The notes under the pieces: generated by a model
The model's input: only the letters and a program-made list of their open reading frames with translations
Databases searched by the model: none
What the model was told of the DNA's origin: nothing
Source: Theropithecus gelada
Lineage: Eukaryota; Chordata; Mammalia; Primates; Cercopithecidae
DNA length: 64,000 nt
Direction: 5' to 3'
Assembly (NCBI RefSeq): GCF_003255815.1
Contig: NC_037670.1
Span: 24,750,167 to 24,814,166 of the forward strand
Made by a program: the position numbers and the translations under genes
Shown: positions 10,230 through 21,090 of the stretch, piece after piece
Layout of the letters: each line of letters starts with the position of its first letter
Position numbering within the stretch: position 1 is the stretch's first letter

Positions 10230-12050
10230 GGAAATATAGCCAAATCTGCTTACCTGGAGCAGAAACCATATGAAGCATAAACTCATAGGAACACTCAAAT
10301 GGAAATTTTGATAAACCAGGAGTGTAGACTAGCATGAAAGTCAGAAACTTCCAAGGGCCCCCAGTCCTCAGGGACCCCATACAATCATTGGCTTTACCTC
10401 TAGGAAATTTACAGGTTCTCAAGATGAAGATCTGAGAGATCCCTTCAAGGTTCTCGCAAGAGAAGGGGGAGAGTAATCTTTGTGAAATGTGTCTGCAACA
10501 AAAGCCTGTGCTCCAAGAGAAAAGACTTTGCCAGAGTCATATTCCAGTGGAAAGCACCCCCCGCAAACTTTCTGTCTACTTTTATAGGGGGCAAAAGATC
10601 CTCATAGTCAACAAGGACCATGGCTTCCAGGAAATAGTTTGGGGAGGCTGCAGACAGGAAAGGGAGTAGGAGGCAGGGGGATGCGAGAGTACCAAAGGAG
10701 AAACCTTGTAAAGGTTATAGCCCCAAGACACAGCCCCATTAAAAGACTGAGATTTATTAATAAAATTAGAGAATACTCCTCCTCCCCTGCACCTTACCAT
10801 CACATCAACAGGAATACAGTATAAACAGCAAGCACAGCTGAAAGAGGTGACACAGACTCTCTCTAAGAAGGAGTACTTAGGGAAGCCCAAAGGCAAGAGA
10901 TGAGACAAAGACAAAGACACTAGAGAAATTTGAAACCTCTGGGTATATTTATATTTGTAACATACAACTATAGCAAACACTAAACACAAACAAACTTCTG
11001 GCCAGACGACCATTAATTCTTACACTAAATGCCTATTTCACTTCCTATTACTCAATACATTGTATCTGACTTTCAACAAAATATTATAAGACATGTCAAA
11101 TGATGAGAAAAAAACATTCTGGGCCGGGCGCAGTGGCTCAAGCCTGTAATCCCAGCACTTTGGGAGGCCGAGACGGGTGGATCACGAGGTCAGAAGATCG
11201 AGACCATCCTGGCGAACACGGTGAAACCCCGTCTCTACTAAAAAATACAAAAAACTAGCCGGGCGAGATGGCGGGCGCCTGTAGTCCCAGTTACTTGGGA
11301 GGCTGAGGCAGGAGAATGGCGTAAACCCGGGAGGCGGAGCTTGCAGTGAGCTGAGATCCGGCCACTGCACTCCAGCCCGGGCGACAGAGCGAGACTCCGT
11401 CTCAAAAAAAAAAAAAACATTCTGAAGAGACTAAACAAGTTTAAGAACTAGACTCAGATATGAAACACATGTTGTAATCATGGAATTTAAAGTAACTATG
11501 ATTAATATGTTAAGGTAATTAATGAAAAAAATAGACATGAAAGAACAGGTGGATAATGAAGTAGGGAGATGGAAACGCTAGAAAAGTATCAAAAGGAAAT
11601 GCTAGAAATGAAAAACACTAACAGAAATCAAGAATGCCTCTGATAGGCTCATTAGTGGATTAGACACAGCCAAAGAAAGAATCATTGAGCTTGAAGATAG
11701 ATCAATGAAAACTTTCCAAATTGAAGTACAGAGAGAAAAAAGAATGATAAAAGCACAACAGAACAATTATGAACTGTGGGACAATTTCAAAAGATGCAAT
11801 ATACGTGTAATTAGAATACTAGTAGGAGAAGAAACAGAATGGAGCAGAAGAAATATGTAAAGAAACAACGACTGAGAACTTTCCAAAAGTAATGAAAAAC
11901 ACCAAGCCACAGAGTACACCAAATAGGATAAGTGAAAAACTAACAAAATACACATGTAGACATATTATATTCAAACTTCAGAAAGCCAAAAACAAAGAAA
12001 AAATCCTGAAAGAAAAAAATTTAGATGTAGACAGAAAAAATGCAAACTTC
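10230..12050 (+). mobile_element. L1M-type LINE 5' region and ORF1 remnant
   Basis: The right part clearly follows old L1 ORF1: 'GGAAATGCTAGAAATGAAAA', 'AGAATCATTGAGCTTGAAGA', 'GAACTGTGGGACAA', 'GAAGGAAACAG'-type glutamate/lysine-rich sequence and 'CATATTATATTCAAACTTCA'. In intact L1 this encodes the coiled-coil RNA-binding protein; here the plus-strand frame is broken. The left part (10230-11100) resembles L1M 5' sequence, with less confidence. An Alu at 11122 interrupts it. ORF2 is absent: sequence similarity stops at about 12050. Confidence 0.68.
11108..11424 (+). mobile_element. young AluYR-type element with 14-bp target duplication
   Basis: Near-consensus Alu (11122-11410) starting GGCCGGGCGCAGTGGCTCAA. 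The repeats AAAAAAACATTCTG at 11108-11121 and 11411-11424 are identical. The arm variants 'GAGATCCGGCCACTGCACTC' and 'AAAACTAGCCGGGCGAGATG' match the type I associate with Old World monkeys. It is inserted into an L1M remnant. The minus-strand open frames here are antisense Alu. Confidence 0.95.
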
Positions 12051-12689
12051 ACTGTTTTGCTTATCATTTGAGAGATTTTGGACTTTATTTGATTTCAACA
12101 TTGCTGGTTTTCTCACTTTGCGCAATGAATAGAATAATGTTAAATACTTAACTATAGGTACTATGTTTTTCTTTAAGTAAAGATCAAACAAGGTCACATG
12201 TATATGAGGAAGCACCTTTTAATTGCTGCATTCTCTAAATATGAAGAGCTACAATGATTAACGAATTGCATCCTTGTCACCCCTCCAAGCACCTTGAGAT
12301 AAGCTTTCTCAACAAGGAAAATCTTGAGATGTAGTTTGAATCACAAGGCATTACCTAATGGATATAAAATTGGATAGTGTTTTTGGCTTAGATGAGAGCA
12401 GATCTGATGTTTCCAAGGTAAAGGTTAATGGAGAAGGTGAGAAGGGAGTGAGATGCAAGCTCATGAAATAAATGGTTGGCGTAGGAGCACCCCAGTTGAG
12501 ATGTGTTGGAATCAGGCAGGCAATGCAGATCTATATAGAAAAAAACTCTCAGAATTCCCAGAGAGGTATCTTAAGCCAGGAATTATGAATTTTTAATTTT
12601 TTTGAACTTGCTAGGGCAAAAATATACCAGCAGCAAAAAGATCAGACAAATAGACTTTTGTAAGAGAGAGACTGAAATGAATACATGAC
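12051..12689. other. unassigned sequence
   Basis: No gene and no repeat I can place between the L1M remnant and the MIR fragments. Confidence 0.35.
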
Positions 12690-12775
12690 ATTTGCATTGA
12701 GCATTACAGTTTACAAAACAGTTTCACATGCATTGTTATTATTTGGGTTTCATAACCAAGAGTGCTTAGACTCTG
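12690..12775 (+). mobile_element. MIR-like fragment
   Basis: 'GCATTACAGTTTACAAAACA' and 'TTTCACATGCATTGTTATTA' resemble the MIR/MIRb segment GCATTTCAGAGTTTACAAAGCGCTTTCACATACATTAT. Short and diverged. Confidence 0.5.
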
Positions 12776-12984
12776 ATAACTTAAGAAATTTTACAACATT
12801 GCTTGACATCAATTATGGTTGAATAATTATTCTCCCTGCTTTTAAACTCTGAACCAGACAGCTCATGAAAATACGTTTCTATAAGGACAGGAGGTAGTGG
12901 TGACAAGCAGAGAAAATTTTCATATAGACATTTAAAATATCAAGATGGTGCCAAAATAAATTATTTATTTAACAGTTGATAAAA

Positions 12985-13148
12985 CACTTTTGTGCAATGA
13001 TCTCAGGTAGGCAGTGGTGATTGTACTCATTCTCGTTTAGATTAAAAGTCAGGAAACAAATCTGTGAAGTGCCATGCCCATCATGCCACCCATAGATATT
13101 GAATGTCAGGGCTGAGATTCAGAGAATTTGAGAGTTCTGACTCCCAAC
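12985..13148 (+). mobile_element. MIR SINE fragment
   Basis: The order 'ACTCATTCTCGTTTAGATTA', 'AAACAAATCTGTGAAGTGCC', 'AGGGCTGAGATTCAGA' and 'AGTTCTGACTCCCAA' follows the MIR consensus (CATTTTACAGATGAGGAAAC, CAGAGCTGGGATTCAAACCC, CTCTGACTCC). Confidence 0.6.
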
Positions 13149-13151
13149 TTG

Positions 13152-13504
13152 CCTTAGTCAGGTCAGGCTGCCATAACAAAGTGTCATAGAGATGGTGGCT
13201 TATAAATAACAGACATGTGTTTCTCACAGTCCTAGAAGTCCAAGATCAGGAAGCCAGCAGGGTTGGGTTCTGGTGGGGACTCCCTTCCAAGTTTGCAGAC
13301 AGCTGCCTTCTATTTGTGTCCTCATAGGCAGCAAACAGGGTGAGAGAGCTCTCAGGAGTCCCTTTTAAAAAGGCACTAATCTAATTTATGTGGGCTCCCT
13401 CTCATGACTTAATCTCTTCCTAAAGACCCCACCTCTTATTCCCATCACATTGGTGTTAAGATTCCAATATATGAATTTTAAGGGAACACATTTAGTCCAT
13501 TGCA
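13152..13504 (-). mobile_element. MLT1A-type LTR (ERVL-MaLR)
   Basis: Antisense MLT1: 'TCAGGCTGCCATAACAAAGT', 'TTTCTCACAGTCCTAGAAGT', 'CCAAGATCAGGAAGCCAGCA', 'GTGTCCTCATAGGCAG', 'TTTAAAAAGGCACTAATC' and 'CCCATCACATTGGTGTTAAG' occur in the order of the reverse-complemented MLT1A consensus. Solo LTR, no internal sequence. Confidence 0.85.
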
Positions 13505-13732
13505 CAACCCAATGTTGGTTTTAATTTGCTTTCCTTGCTCTTGTCTTCTTCCTTTCTCACAAGCACACCCCTCATTTGACCTTCACAAGAAAAAAGTGAT
13601 GTTCTACTTTCAATCATCCTAACATTTTAATTTCATGGATTCATTTCTAATCAAATCTATTTCTCTAATAACTCATTTAAGAAACAAATTCTTTTTAATT
13701 TTCCTTCCTACCATGTGCCTAAACCCGCCTTT

Positions 13733-14080
13733 AGAAAAAAATTTGTTAAGGTGGCTGGGCGCGGTGGCTCATGCCTATAATCCCAGCACTTTGGGAGGCT
13801 GAGGCAGGCAGATCACCAGTCAGGAGATCGAGACCATCCTGGCTAATACGGTGAAACCCCATCTCTACTAAAAATACAAAAAAAAATTAAATAAATAAAT
13901 TAGCCAGGCGTGGTGGTGGGTGCCTGTAGTCCCAGCTACTCAGGAGGCTGAGGCAGGAGAATGGCATGGACCCAGGAGGCAGAGCTTTCAGTGAGCTGAG
14001 ATCGCACCACTGTACTCCAGCCTGGGCAGCAGAGTGAGACTCTGTCTCAAAAAAACAAAAAAGAAAAAAATTTGTTAAGG
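13733..14080 (+). mobile_element. AluY-like element with 19-bp target duplication
   Basis: Full-length plus-strand Alu (13753-14061) flanked by identical 19-bp repeats AGAAAAAAATTTGTTAAGG at 13733-13751 and 14062-14080. The middle A-rich linker has grown to include AAATAAATAAATAAATT (about 13880-13905). Substitutions are moderate. Confidence 0.96.
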
Positions 14081-14439
14081 AATCTTTGGTGGATAATTGT
14101 CTTAAATGACCCATGGCTATTTTAGACACCTGGGATTAGAGGGTTCTTCCTTATCCCTCATCTCAGAAATCTAAATGCAGAGAACCCACTCCCATCAACG
14201 ATTCTTTATATGTGGCTCCATCAGCTCTATGATCAGTTCTATGGCTCAAAACCCTGTTCTTGCAATCTGGCTGCATTTTACTTCAAATGGGAATCTGGGC
14301 TATAAATGACATGCCAAAATTTCTCACATCAGCTACAATCGTGACAGAATTTTTTTTTTTAATTTATAGTATATATTGACTCTGTTCTGAAACAAATCTT
14401 AATAGAGCTTTTTTCTACCATCACTCTCTGCACACAGGG

Positions 14440-14870
14440 CTTCCTTCTGGTTTAGATTTAGCACAGTGATGTTGAGACATAATTGTGCCATCACACCATG
14501 GCTAATTCAACATCATTTAAGCTGCACTGAAAAGTTAGATGTTGTTTCTAACTGATTGCATCGCTGCACAGTACCGCTGGGTTGCATTCCACATTCCACC
14601 TCTGAGTCATTGGCCGTCCATCTGTGTTGTCTCAGGCCCATCCTACCCAGCCCTGAATTAGGAGGAAGGCATCGATGTGTGTTGATAGCATATCTTAGTG
14701 TCTGAGGTGTGTGAACTTTACGTGCTCACTTATTAATAAAAGGGTTAGTGAATGTAGCATCAACAGGCATTTTGAATGTCACAGATATTTTCCATGGAGA
14801 TGGGCAGAACTAATAAAAGCTTACATGGCATTAAATGGTGTTGCCATATTTCATTTCATCTTTTAAATGA
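14440..14870. other. non-repeat block, possible regulatory sequence
   Basis: This stretch shows no recognisable repeat and has mixed base composition amid AT-rich flanks. It includes 'CACCTCTGAGTCATTGGCCG' (AP-1-like TGAGTCA and CCAAT-like ATTGG) and 'TTAATAAAAGGGTTAG'. No coding frame is supported. The regulatory suggestion is inference only. Confidence 0.25.
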
Positions 14871-14960
14871 TAGCTAGACACTTGCAGAGCATTTCAGAGT
14901 TTACAGGCTCTCTCTGTTATTTCCTTTGATTCATATGAAGTAGATATGGGGAGAGATTAG
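14871..14960 (+). mobile_element. MIR-like fragment
   Basis: 'AGAGCATTTCAGAGTTTACA' then 'CTCTGTTATTTCCTTTGATT' resembles MIRb (GCATTTCAGAGTTTACAAAGC...TTATCTCATTTGATCC). Confidence 0.5.
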
Positions 14961-15344
14961 AGTTGGGGACAGTTAGATGGAGTTGAGAAGAGCAACACTG
15001 AGTTCTCAGCCTAAGGGGGAAGGGGATTCAAGTCTGCCAGGACCTTCCTCTCCTCTCCATTGCTCACTGGGTTACTCTCACTTCTGTTTAATACCCTGTA
15101 GACAGATCCTCATTTAAGATCATGTTTTTTGGTGCTGTACTATATTCCATTTTCTAACCTCTTGGGTTGTGTTCATTATTAATCTTTTAGGGGTTAAGGA
15201 CCCATTTGAGAAACTGATGAAAGCTATTGACTCATTCCTTAGAAAATGTATACACACGCACCTTCCATTTTACATACAATTTCAGGAAATTCAAGACCTC
15301 CAGAAGCTCAGTCATCACTCTCAGAGGTAAGACCCTTGGGTGGA

Positions 15345-16000
15345 GTCAGGACCCCAGACCCTGAGCTATATCCCTATCCATGATCTGTCTTATGAGCTCC
15401 AGACCCCCACTTCCAACCAACCAAAATGAATAATGTCTTTCCTCTGCCAAGATAACCTCCCTCTTTGGCCCCTTCTTTTCTGATGGTTTCCTTTCATCTC
15501 CATCCCCATGCCCCCTGCCTTTGTTCAAGTCCCTGTATCTCCCTTGAGCCATCCCTTAATCTCTGAGTCTGTCTCCACCTTTAACTATCACTCCAATCAA
15601 CCCTTTGTCCTCCCACCTACCAGAGTCTCTTCAAAACATGAAGAGAATCAGGGTCATCCTCTGCTTAAAACCTTTCAGAGGCCCTGTAACCCAGGAGCTA
15701 AATGCCAAGCTCTTTAGCACAGCATATAGAAGCTTCTTGGGGACACAGCCAGCTCTTCCTGCCTTAAAAGCCTTTCTTAGGTCCCTTCCTTTCCATCCGT
15801 GCAAGTGGCCTGAGCCCCCTGCCTTGTGAAAAAACTCTCTGCTGCTTGAGTGCATCAAGCTCTTCCTTTCAGCCACATGTGCACTGTTGGGAATGCTCTG
15901 TCAGCCTCACATCCCATTTCTCTACATGTTGAACTCCTACCCATTCTTCAAGATCCACCTCTTCGGTGGAACCTTCCCAACTCCTCCAGGCCGAGAAAGC
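15345..16000 (+). mobile_element. L2 LINE 3' region
   Basis: Sequence such as 'ATCCTCTGCTTAAAACCTTT', 'CCAAGCTCTTTAGCACAGCA', 'TTGGGAATGCTCTG' and 'GAACTCCTACCCATTCTTCA' parallels the L2 3' consensus (CCCTGCTTAAAACCCTTC, CCAAACTCCTTAGCATGGCA, TGGAATGCCC, AACTCCTACTCATCCTTCA). Diverged, with no intact ORF. The overlapping open frames on both strands at 15346-16200 derive from it. Confidence 0.72.
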
Positions 16001-18599
16001 CGCTCTCTCCTCTGTGTTGCTGTGGAACCTGTATACACGTTGATCGGGGCCCTCGGTACATTCTGATCATGCAAATTCAGACCGAATCTGCATTTGATTC
16101 GAATCTGAGGATTTCAAGAGCTGGACCGGGCATCACTTTGATTTTTATTCTCCTACTTTCTACCCCACTCAAAGAAAATTTTACAACACCTGGAATGTAG
16201 TAGGAACTCAGTGTATGCAAGGATGACTGGCGCTGTTGAAACGCTCCAGAAAGCTGGCTGTGGGGAAACAGATTTCAGTCATTTCACTTCAGTTTCTTAT
16301 TTTGGTCCATTTTTCCATTTCACAGCTCCCACTGCCTCTAAACCAGAGATAGAAATGAAATTTAAAAAAGGAACTTAAGTCAAGAGTTAATTATACTCAG
16401 TCCTTTTAGAAAGCTCTAGTTTTAATATCCTGAACACCTACATTTAGGACCTGTTTCAACACATGTGGAAATGCTATAAAGAGAAACAGAGTCCCACAAA
16501 GCAATAGAGGCGATGAACCTGATTCACTGCTGTCGGTTATCCAAACAAGCCTGGTTGACATGTCTGATTGCTGGATAATTACCTTCCCCATTCCTTTGCC
16601 TGTATCGATGTGCCTAGTGTATAAAATACAGTCCTGGGAACATTTCAGGCTAAAGGGAGGGATGCTGTTTGAATACCTATGAGTAAGTACAATGCACATT
16701 AAACATTAAAACATACTTAGTTTCCATAGCATTGTTTTCTTTCAGGAGATCAACTTCGTGAGCCTTCTGTACCTGAGAGAGAACTACAAATACTATTTTA
16801 TTCCATGGTCAATCAGCTGACTGTAGAAATAAATATATTACCTCTTCCTCAGGTAAATCATATTTCCTCTTCTAAAGGATGGTTCAGTTTTCCTCTTTAG
16901 GGGGAGATCCTGAGGAAAGATACCCAATCATGTCAACCTCAATCTAAGTTTACCTTGTTTTCAATGAGTGGAGGCTCACCCAAAAAGAAGAGTGAAGCCT
17001 TAACATGGATTATTCAACGACTGTATTAACTGAGTCTCCATTCACTGTAAGACTGGCCACCAGGCTTTGAATCAACCATTCATATAAAGTTAGATTTTAA
17101 AACATTGTTTACAAAAGAACAACCTTATTAAGAAGGTGGATTATCATACCAGTGTTTTCACCCTGACACTTTCAATCCCTAACTACCATGTCTTTTATTA
17201 ATGTAATACGTGGCATTTATTTGGGGTTTGTTGACAAGCAAGTACATGGGAAGAGAATAGAAGACAAAAGTAAATAAATCAATAGATGTGGAGGAGAAAT
17301 GATAGCAGCTAATGTACGAAATTTGCCTACAGACTCTGATCCTATAGTCTCACCTGCTGAGTGTAATGTACGACTCTTAATGTGGACCAACAAACATGCT
17401 ATTTAAAGGCTGTCCCCCCTAAAAAATAATCTAAATATGGACAGTGCACTTTCTACCTTGTTTTGAACACCTAAGACAGCAAAATAGATAATGAGACTCA
17501 AATCAACTGTTCTATCCCAGCTATAAAGAATGACAAAAATAAGCAATCGTCCTTTGGGCACACTGAGTTTAGGTCCCTCCGCTCTGAAAACTGCTTTAAT
17601 TTTTCACAACACATTTAGCAGGCAATCATCTATCCCCCAGTCTAATAACATTGGGTACATTTTATAATTAGCCATAAAATACTTCTTTTTGCCAAGCCCA
17701 AAAATTAAGTTTGAGCCTCCACAGTGCAAAGACTCTTAGCAGCCAGAAACGGCCTTTTCTTGGTAGTTCACAGTGTGCATTTTCTGTTGCCTTGACAACT
17801 GTCTGGCTGGGTCTTCCTTGCTTGGAGAACAAGGATGCCTTTGCCTGATACAACCCTTCAGAAATGATAATGAACACTAAGCAAAATGCTGCCGACAACA
17901 GCAAGTTTGATACGTGAATGTCAGAATTCTGCCTGAATTACATCTGTAAGGATAGAAGGGAGGGAGGGACAGAAGACAGAAGGGCTAGGAAAGGGTTGCA
18001 ATATTGACCAATTTTAATTTTTAAAAAGTTGGGGCTAAGTTCAGCACTCAGCTGTGCTACAAAGAAAGGGCTGACGGTGAAGCATATAATATAAACAAAT
18101 TTTGTAAGACTCACTCTGTCCTCTGATAGTTTTGTCAAAATACAATCAGCATAGATGCTCTGATGTTTCATCCAGTAAAGACCAGGAAAGCACAAGAGAA
18201 TATGAAAAGTCCCTCTTCTGTTGGGTCACAAACATCTCTGGCTCAACTCGTGATTTTTGTTTAGTTTTTTTTCCCACTTTTGTCCTTCAGGGCAGTGAGT
18301 GTTTGTCATTTGGGGTTGGGACAACCTTATCCTGTTGCAATTTGTCAGCCTGTGGCTGTTTCTGATAGACAGGGATGATCGCAGTTTCACTTTTCAATTT
18401 AAAGTGCAGACGGTGGAATTTTGCTTTGAGGAGCTTCTGACAGCATTTGGAATCAGGAAAAGGCTTTGGGGTTTCCTGACGTCTCACTTAAAAATTACTC
18501 GTTTTTAGTGGCAAGTGCAAATTCTAGATTTCAAAGTTTGCCAACTTTCCTTGAATCTTAATTTAAAATACATAATGCCAACTTCACATACGCACATCA
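16001..18599. other. unassigned sequence
   Basis: About 2.6 kb without a recognised repeat or gene. Short open frames at 16406-16699 (minus) and 17668-18365 (both strands) have no conserved motif, and no exon-like splice structure could be supported. Confidence 0.4.
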
Positions 18600-18720
18600 C
18601 TTAACAGTTAGCAGAATCATTTTACTCTCATAATCTTTTTCCAAGCTATGCAAAAAAAATCCTATGAGTATTACCATCCTCATTTTAGAGGTAATTAAAG
18701 TGTGGCTGACAGCTAGACAG
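18600..18720 (+). mobile_element. MIR-like fragment
   Basis: 'CCTATGAGTATTACCATCCT' followed by 'CATTTTAGAGGTAATTAAAG' resembles MIR (CTATGAGGTAGGTACTATTA...CCCATTTTACAGATGAGGAAA). Confidence 0.5.
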
Positions 18721-18828
18721 TCTTGGGAGCACCTGTTTGACTAACTTTAAGACCCATAAAGAGGCTTCTTTCTGGGGACGAGGCTCTGATCCATAGAGCT
18801 AGACCCCCGGGTTATGTGTACCACAAGA

Positions 18829-18957
18829 CGTGATGCTCAATTTTATGGGTCAACTTGCCTAGTCCACATTACCCAGAAATTTGATCAAACACCAGGCTAC
18901 ATGTTGCTGTGAAGATGTTTTTTTTAATGGACTCTAAGTAAAGCAGGTTACCCTTGC
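18829..18957 (+). mobile_element. MaLR/ERVL-type LTR fragment (TGTGATGGTTAATTTT family)
   Basis: The segment starts GTGATGCTCAATTTTATGGG and keeps 'TCAAACACCAGGCTACATGT', 'TGCTGTGAAGATG' and 'AAGTAAAGCAGGTTACCC'. This is the 5' part of the same LTR family found reversed at 54661-55695 and 60516-61160. It is truncated on the right, where a different LTR fragment begins. Confidence 0.7.
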
Positions 18958-19085
18958 TATAGTTTGGATATTTATCCCCTCTAAACCTCATGTCGAAATT
19001 TGGTTACTAGTCTTTAAGGTGGGGCCTAATGTTTGGGCTGGGGAGGGGAGGATCCTTCATGAATAGATTGATGCCATCCTTGAAG
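18958..19085 (+). mobile_element. MaLR-type LTR fragment
   Basis: 'GCTATAGTTTGGATATTTAT', 'CCCCTCTAAACCTCATGTCG', 'AAGGTGGGGCCTAATG' and 'TTCATGAATAGATTGATGCC' follow the 5' half of an MST/MLT1-like LTR. The fragment abuts the LTR at 18829-18957 with no gap. Confidence 0.65.
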
Positions 19086-19574
19086 AAGACCAAGCTAAGC
19101 CTTGTCTTTTTCCCCCTTACAATTTGAAATTTGGAAAGGATAAATGAAGACCAATAACTGTGGGATCAGAGTTAAAGTACCAGCGGAAAGTCTACAAACT
19201 TCTATGACTGAGGTTTCTGGGAAGGTACTGGTCCTCCCTTCCCTAAATCTGACATATTTAAAGTTTCCTTCATTTACTAGAATCTTCCAGTATCTTTGCT
19301 CTCAAAATTAAAAGCACATCATCTCTCTTTCTTTTTCTTTTGTTATTTAAACTTAGCCAGAATTGCTTTTTATTCTTTGCAACCAAGATAAGCTTTGCTT
19401 TTACGGCACATATACAGAATACCTCCATGTTTTGTTTGGTGTTAGAGTCTCCCTCTGGTTGGTGCGCTCCTTAGAGAAAGAGGTCATCTTTCTTCTAGTC
19501 TCCGTATCTTCAGCCCCTGACAGTCCCTGACACATAGAAGGTCTTCAGTATATGTTTGCTAAGCCAAAGCATTC

Positions 19575-20205
19575 GTTTTTTATTGTTGCCTTAACAAATA
19601 GCCACAAATTTAGCATCTTAAAACAGTGTCTATCTATTATCCCACAGTTTTGGAGGTCAGAAGTACACACATAGCGGGGCTGAGCTTGTTCTCTGCTCTG
19701 GGTCTCATAGGCCGAAATCAAGGTCTCAGGGAGCTGTGTTCCTTTCTGGAGGTTTGGGGAATAAATCTGCTTCCAAACTCATTCCGGGTGCTAGCAGAGT
19801 TAAGTTCCATGTGGTTGTTGAGCTGAGGTCTCATTCCCTTACTTGCTTCCTTGCGAGCATCATTCTCGGCTTCTAAAGCCCACCCACATTCCTCGGTGGT
19901 CCCTTCCTCCATCTTCATCCTCAAAACCAGCAAGAGCAGACAAAGTTCTTCCCATTTTTCCAGTCTCGCCAGCCCTTCTGCTGCATCTCTCTGGCTTCCT
20001 CTTCTTTAAGAGCTCTCTTTAAGAGCTCATGTGATTACATTGGACCTACTCAGTAACCCAAGATAATTGCCATACTTTCAGGTCAGGTGATTAGCCTCCT
20101 TAATTCGAGTTGCCAAGTCCCTTCACAGCATTACCTGGATTAGCGCTTGATTATATAACCAGGGGACGACATTTGAGGAAGACAGCTTTAGAATTCTGTC
20201 CACCA
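19575..20205 (-). mobile_element. MLT1D/E-type LTR (ERVL-MaLR)
   Basis: Antisense MaLR LTR: 'TTATTGTTGCCTTAACAAAT', 'CTGCTCTGGGTCTCATAGGC', 'CTGCTTCCAAACTCATTCCG', 'GCTCATGTGATTACATTGGA' and 'GACGACATTTGAGGAAGACA' match the reverse MLT1D/E order. A small tandem duplication of TCTTTAAGAGCTC lies at about 20006-20033. Open frames across it (19626-19933) are incidental. Confidence 0.75.
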
Positions 20206-20429
20206 TGGTGAAAGAATGAGGTCAGTTCCAGATATGTCCAAGCCAGGCAGGAACGGGGTGCAACAGCAGCACCCTGGCTTCCTCTCTTCCAGAGCCCTTT
20301 GCTTCCAGTTGCCCTGATCTGTGTGGCTCCCAGGGAGAAGGAGATTAGCTTCCAGCAGTACTCTGGCCCCGGTGTTTGGTTTTTAAAGAACATAGAGGTC
20401 TTTACTGCCAACACTAAATATAATGCATT

Positions 20430-21090
20430 ATACCAATATTTTTTTCAGTAAACAATATATTAAAAATATAATACATCATGTCCAAGTGGAGTTTATTCCA
20501 AAAACTACCAGACTGATTTAACATTCAAAAAGCAGCCAGTTTAATTAACATATTAACAGACTAAAAAGGAAAAAATATATATATATGTGTGCATGTGTGT
20601 GTATGTGTGTGTGTGTGTGTGTGTTCCATTCATCAGATACAGAAAAAGCATTTGACAAAAGTCAAGATCTATTCATGAAAAAAACTTGTTATCACCTAGG
20701 AACCTGCCTTAACCAATAAAGGATATTGAAATAATTAATTATAATTATACTTAATAGTGAAAGACTTGTCATCTTTCCCCCTAAGATCTTCAACAAGTCA
20801 AGGAGGTTTTCTCATTCCCTGTATCCAGCATTGTTCTGGGTTCCTAGTCTGTGCAATATGGCAGAAAACAAAAAAGCATACAGACTAGAAAAGAAGAAAT
20901 AAAACTGTCTCTAGTTATAGATCTTACTCTCTACAGATATTATTCTCTACATACAAAAATCCAGAAAAGAATCTAGGGAATAAAAGAAAGCTCCTTGATT
21001 TAGTAAGCAAGTTCATCCAAGTCACAGGATACAAGGTCAACATACAAATATTAATTTATATACACCAGAAATGAACCTTTTTAAAAGGCC
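20430..21090 (+). mobile_element. old L1 (L1M) ORF2 reverse-transcriptase region remnant
   Basis: 'CATGTCCAAGTGGAGTTTAT', 'CAGAAAAAGCATTTGACAAA', 'TACTTAATAGTGAAAGACTT', 'TTTCCCCCTAAGATC' and 'AGTCACAGGATACAAGGTCA' follow L1 ORF2 through the reverse-transcriptase core (the AEKAFDK block remains readable). The catalytic YADD/FADD region near 20900 is degraded. A (TG)n microsatellite interrupts the frame at 20585-20622. Dead copy. Confidence 0.82.
20577..20622. repeat. (TA)n/(TG)n microsatellite
   Basis: Alternating TA then TG dinucleotides within the L1M ORF2 remnant, including an uninterrupted run of about nine TG units after GTATG at 20602. Potential Z-DNA and length polymorphism. Confidence 0.9.
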
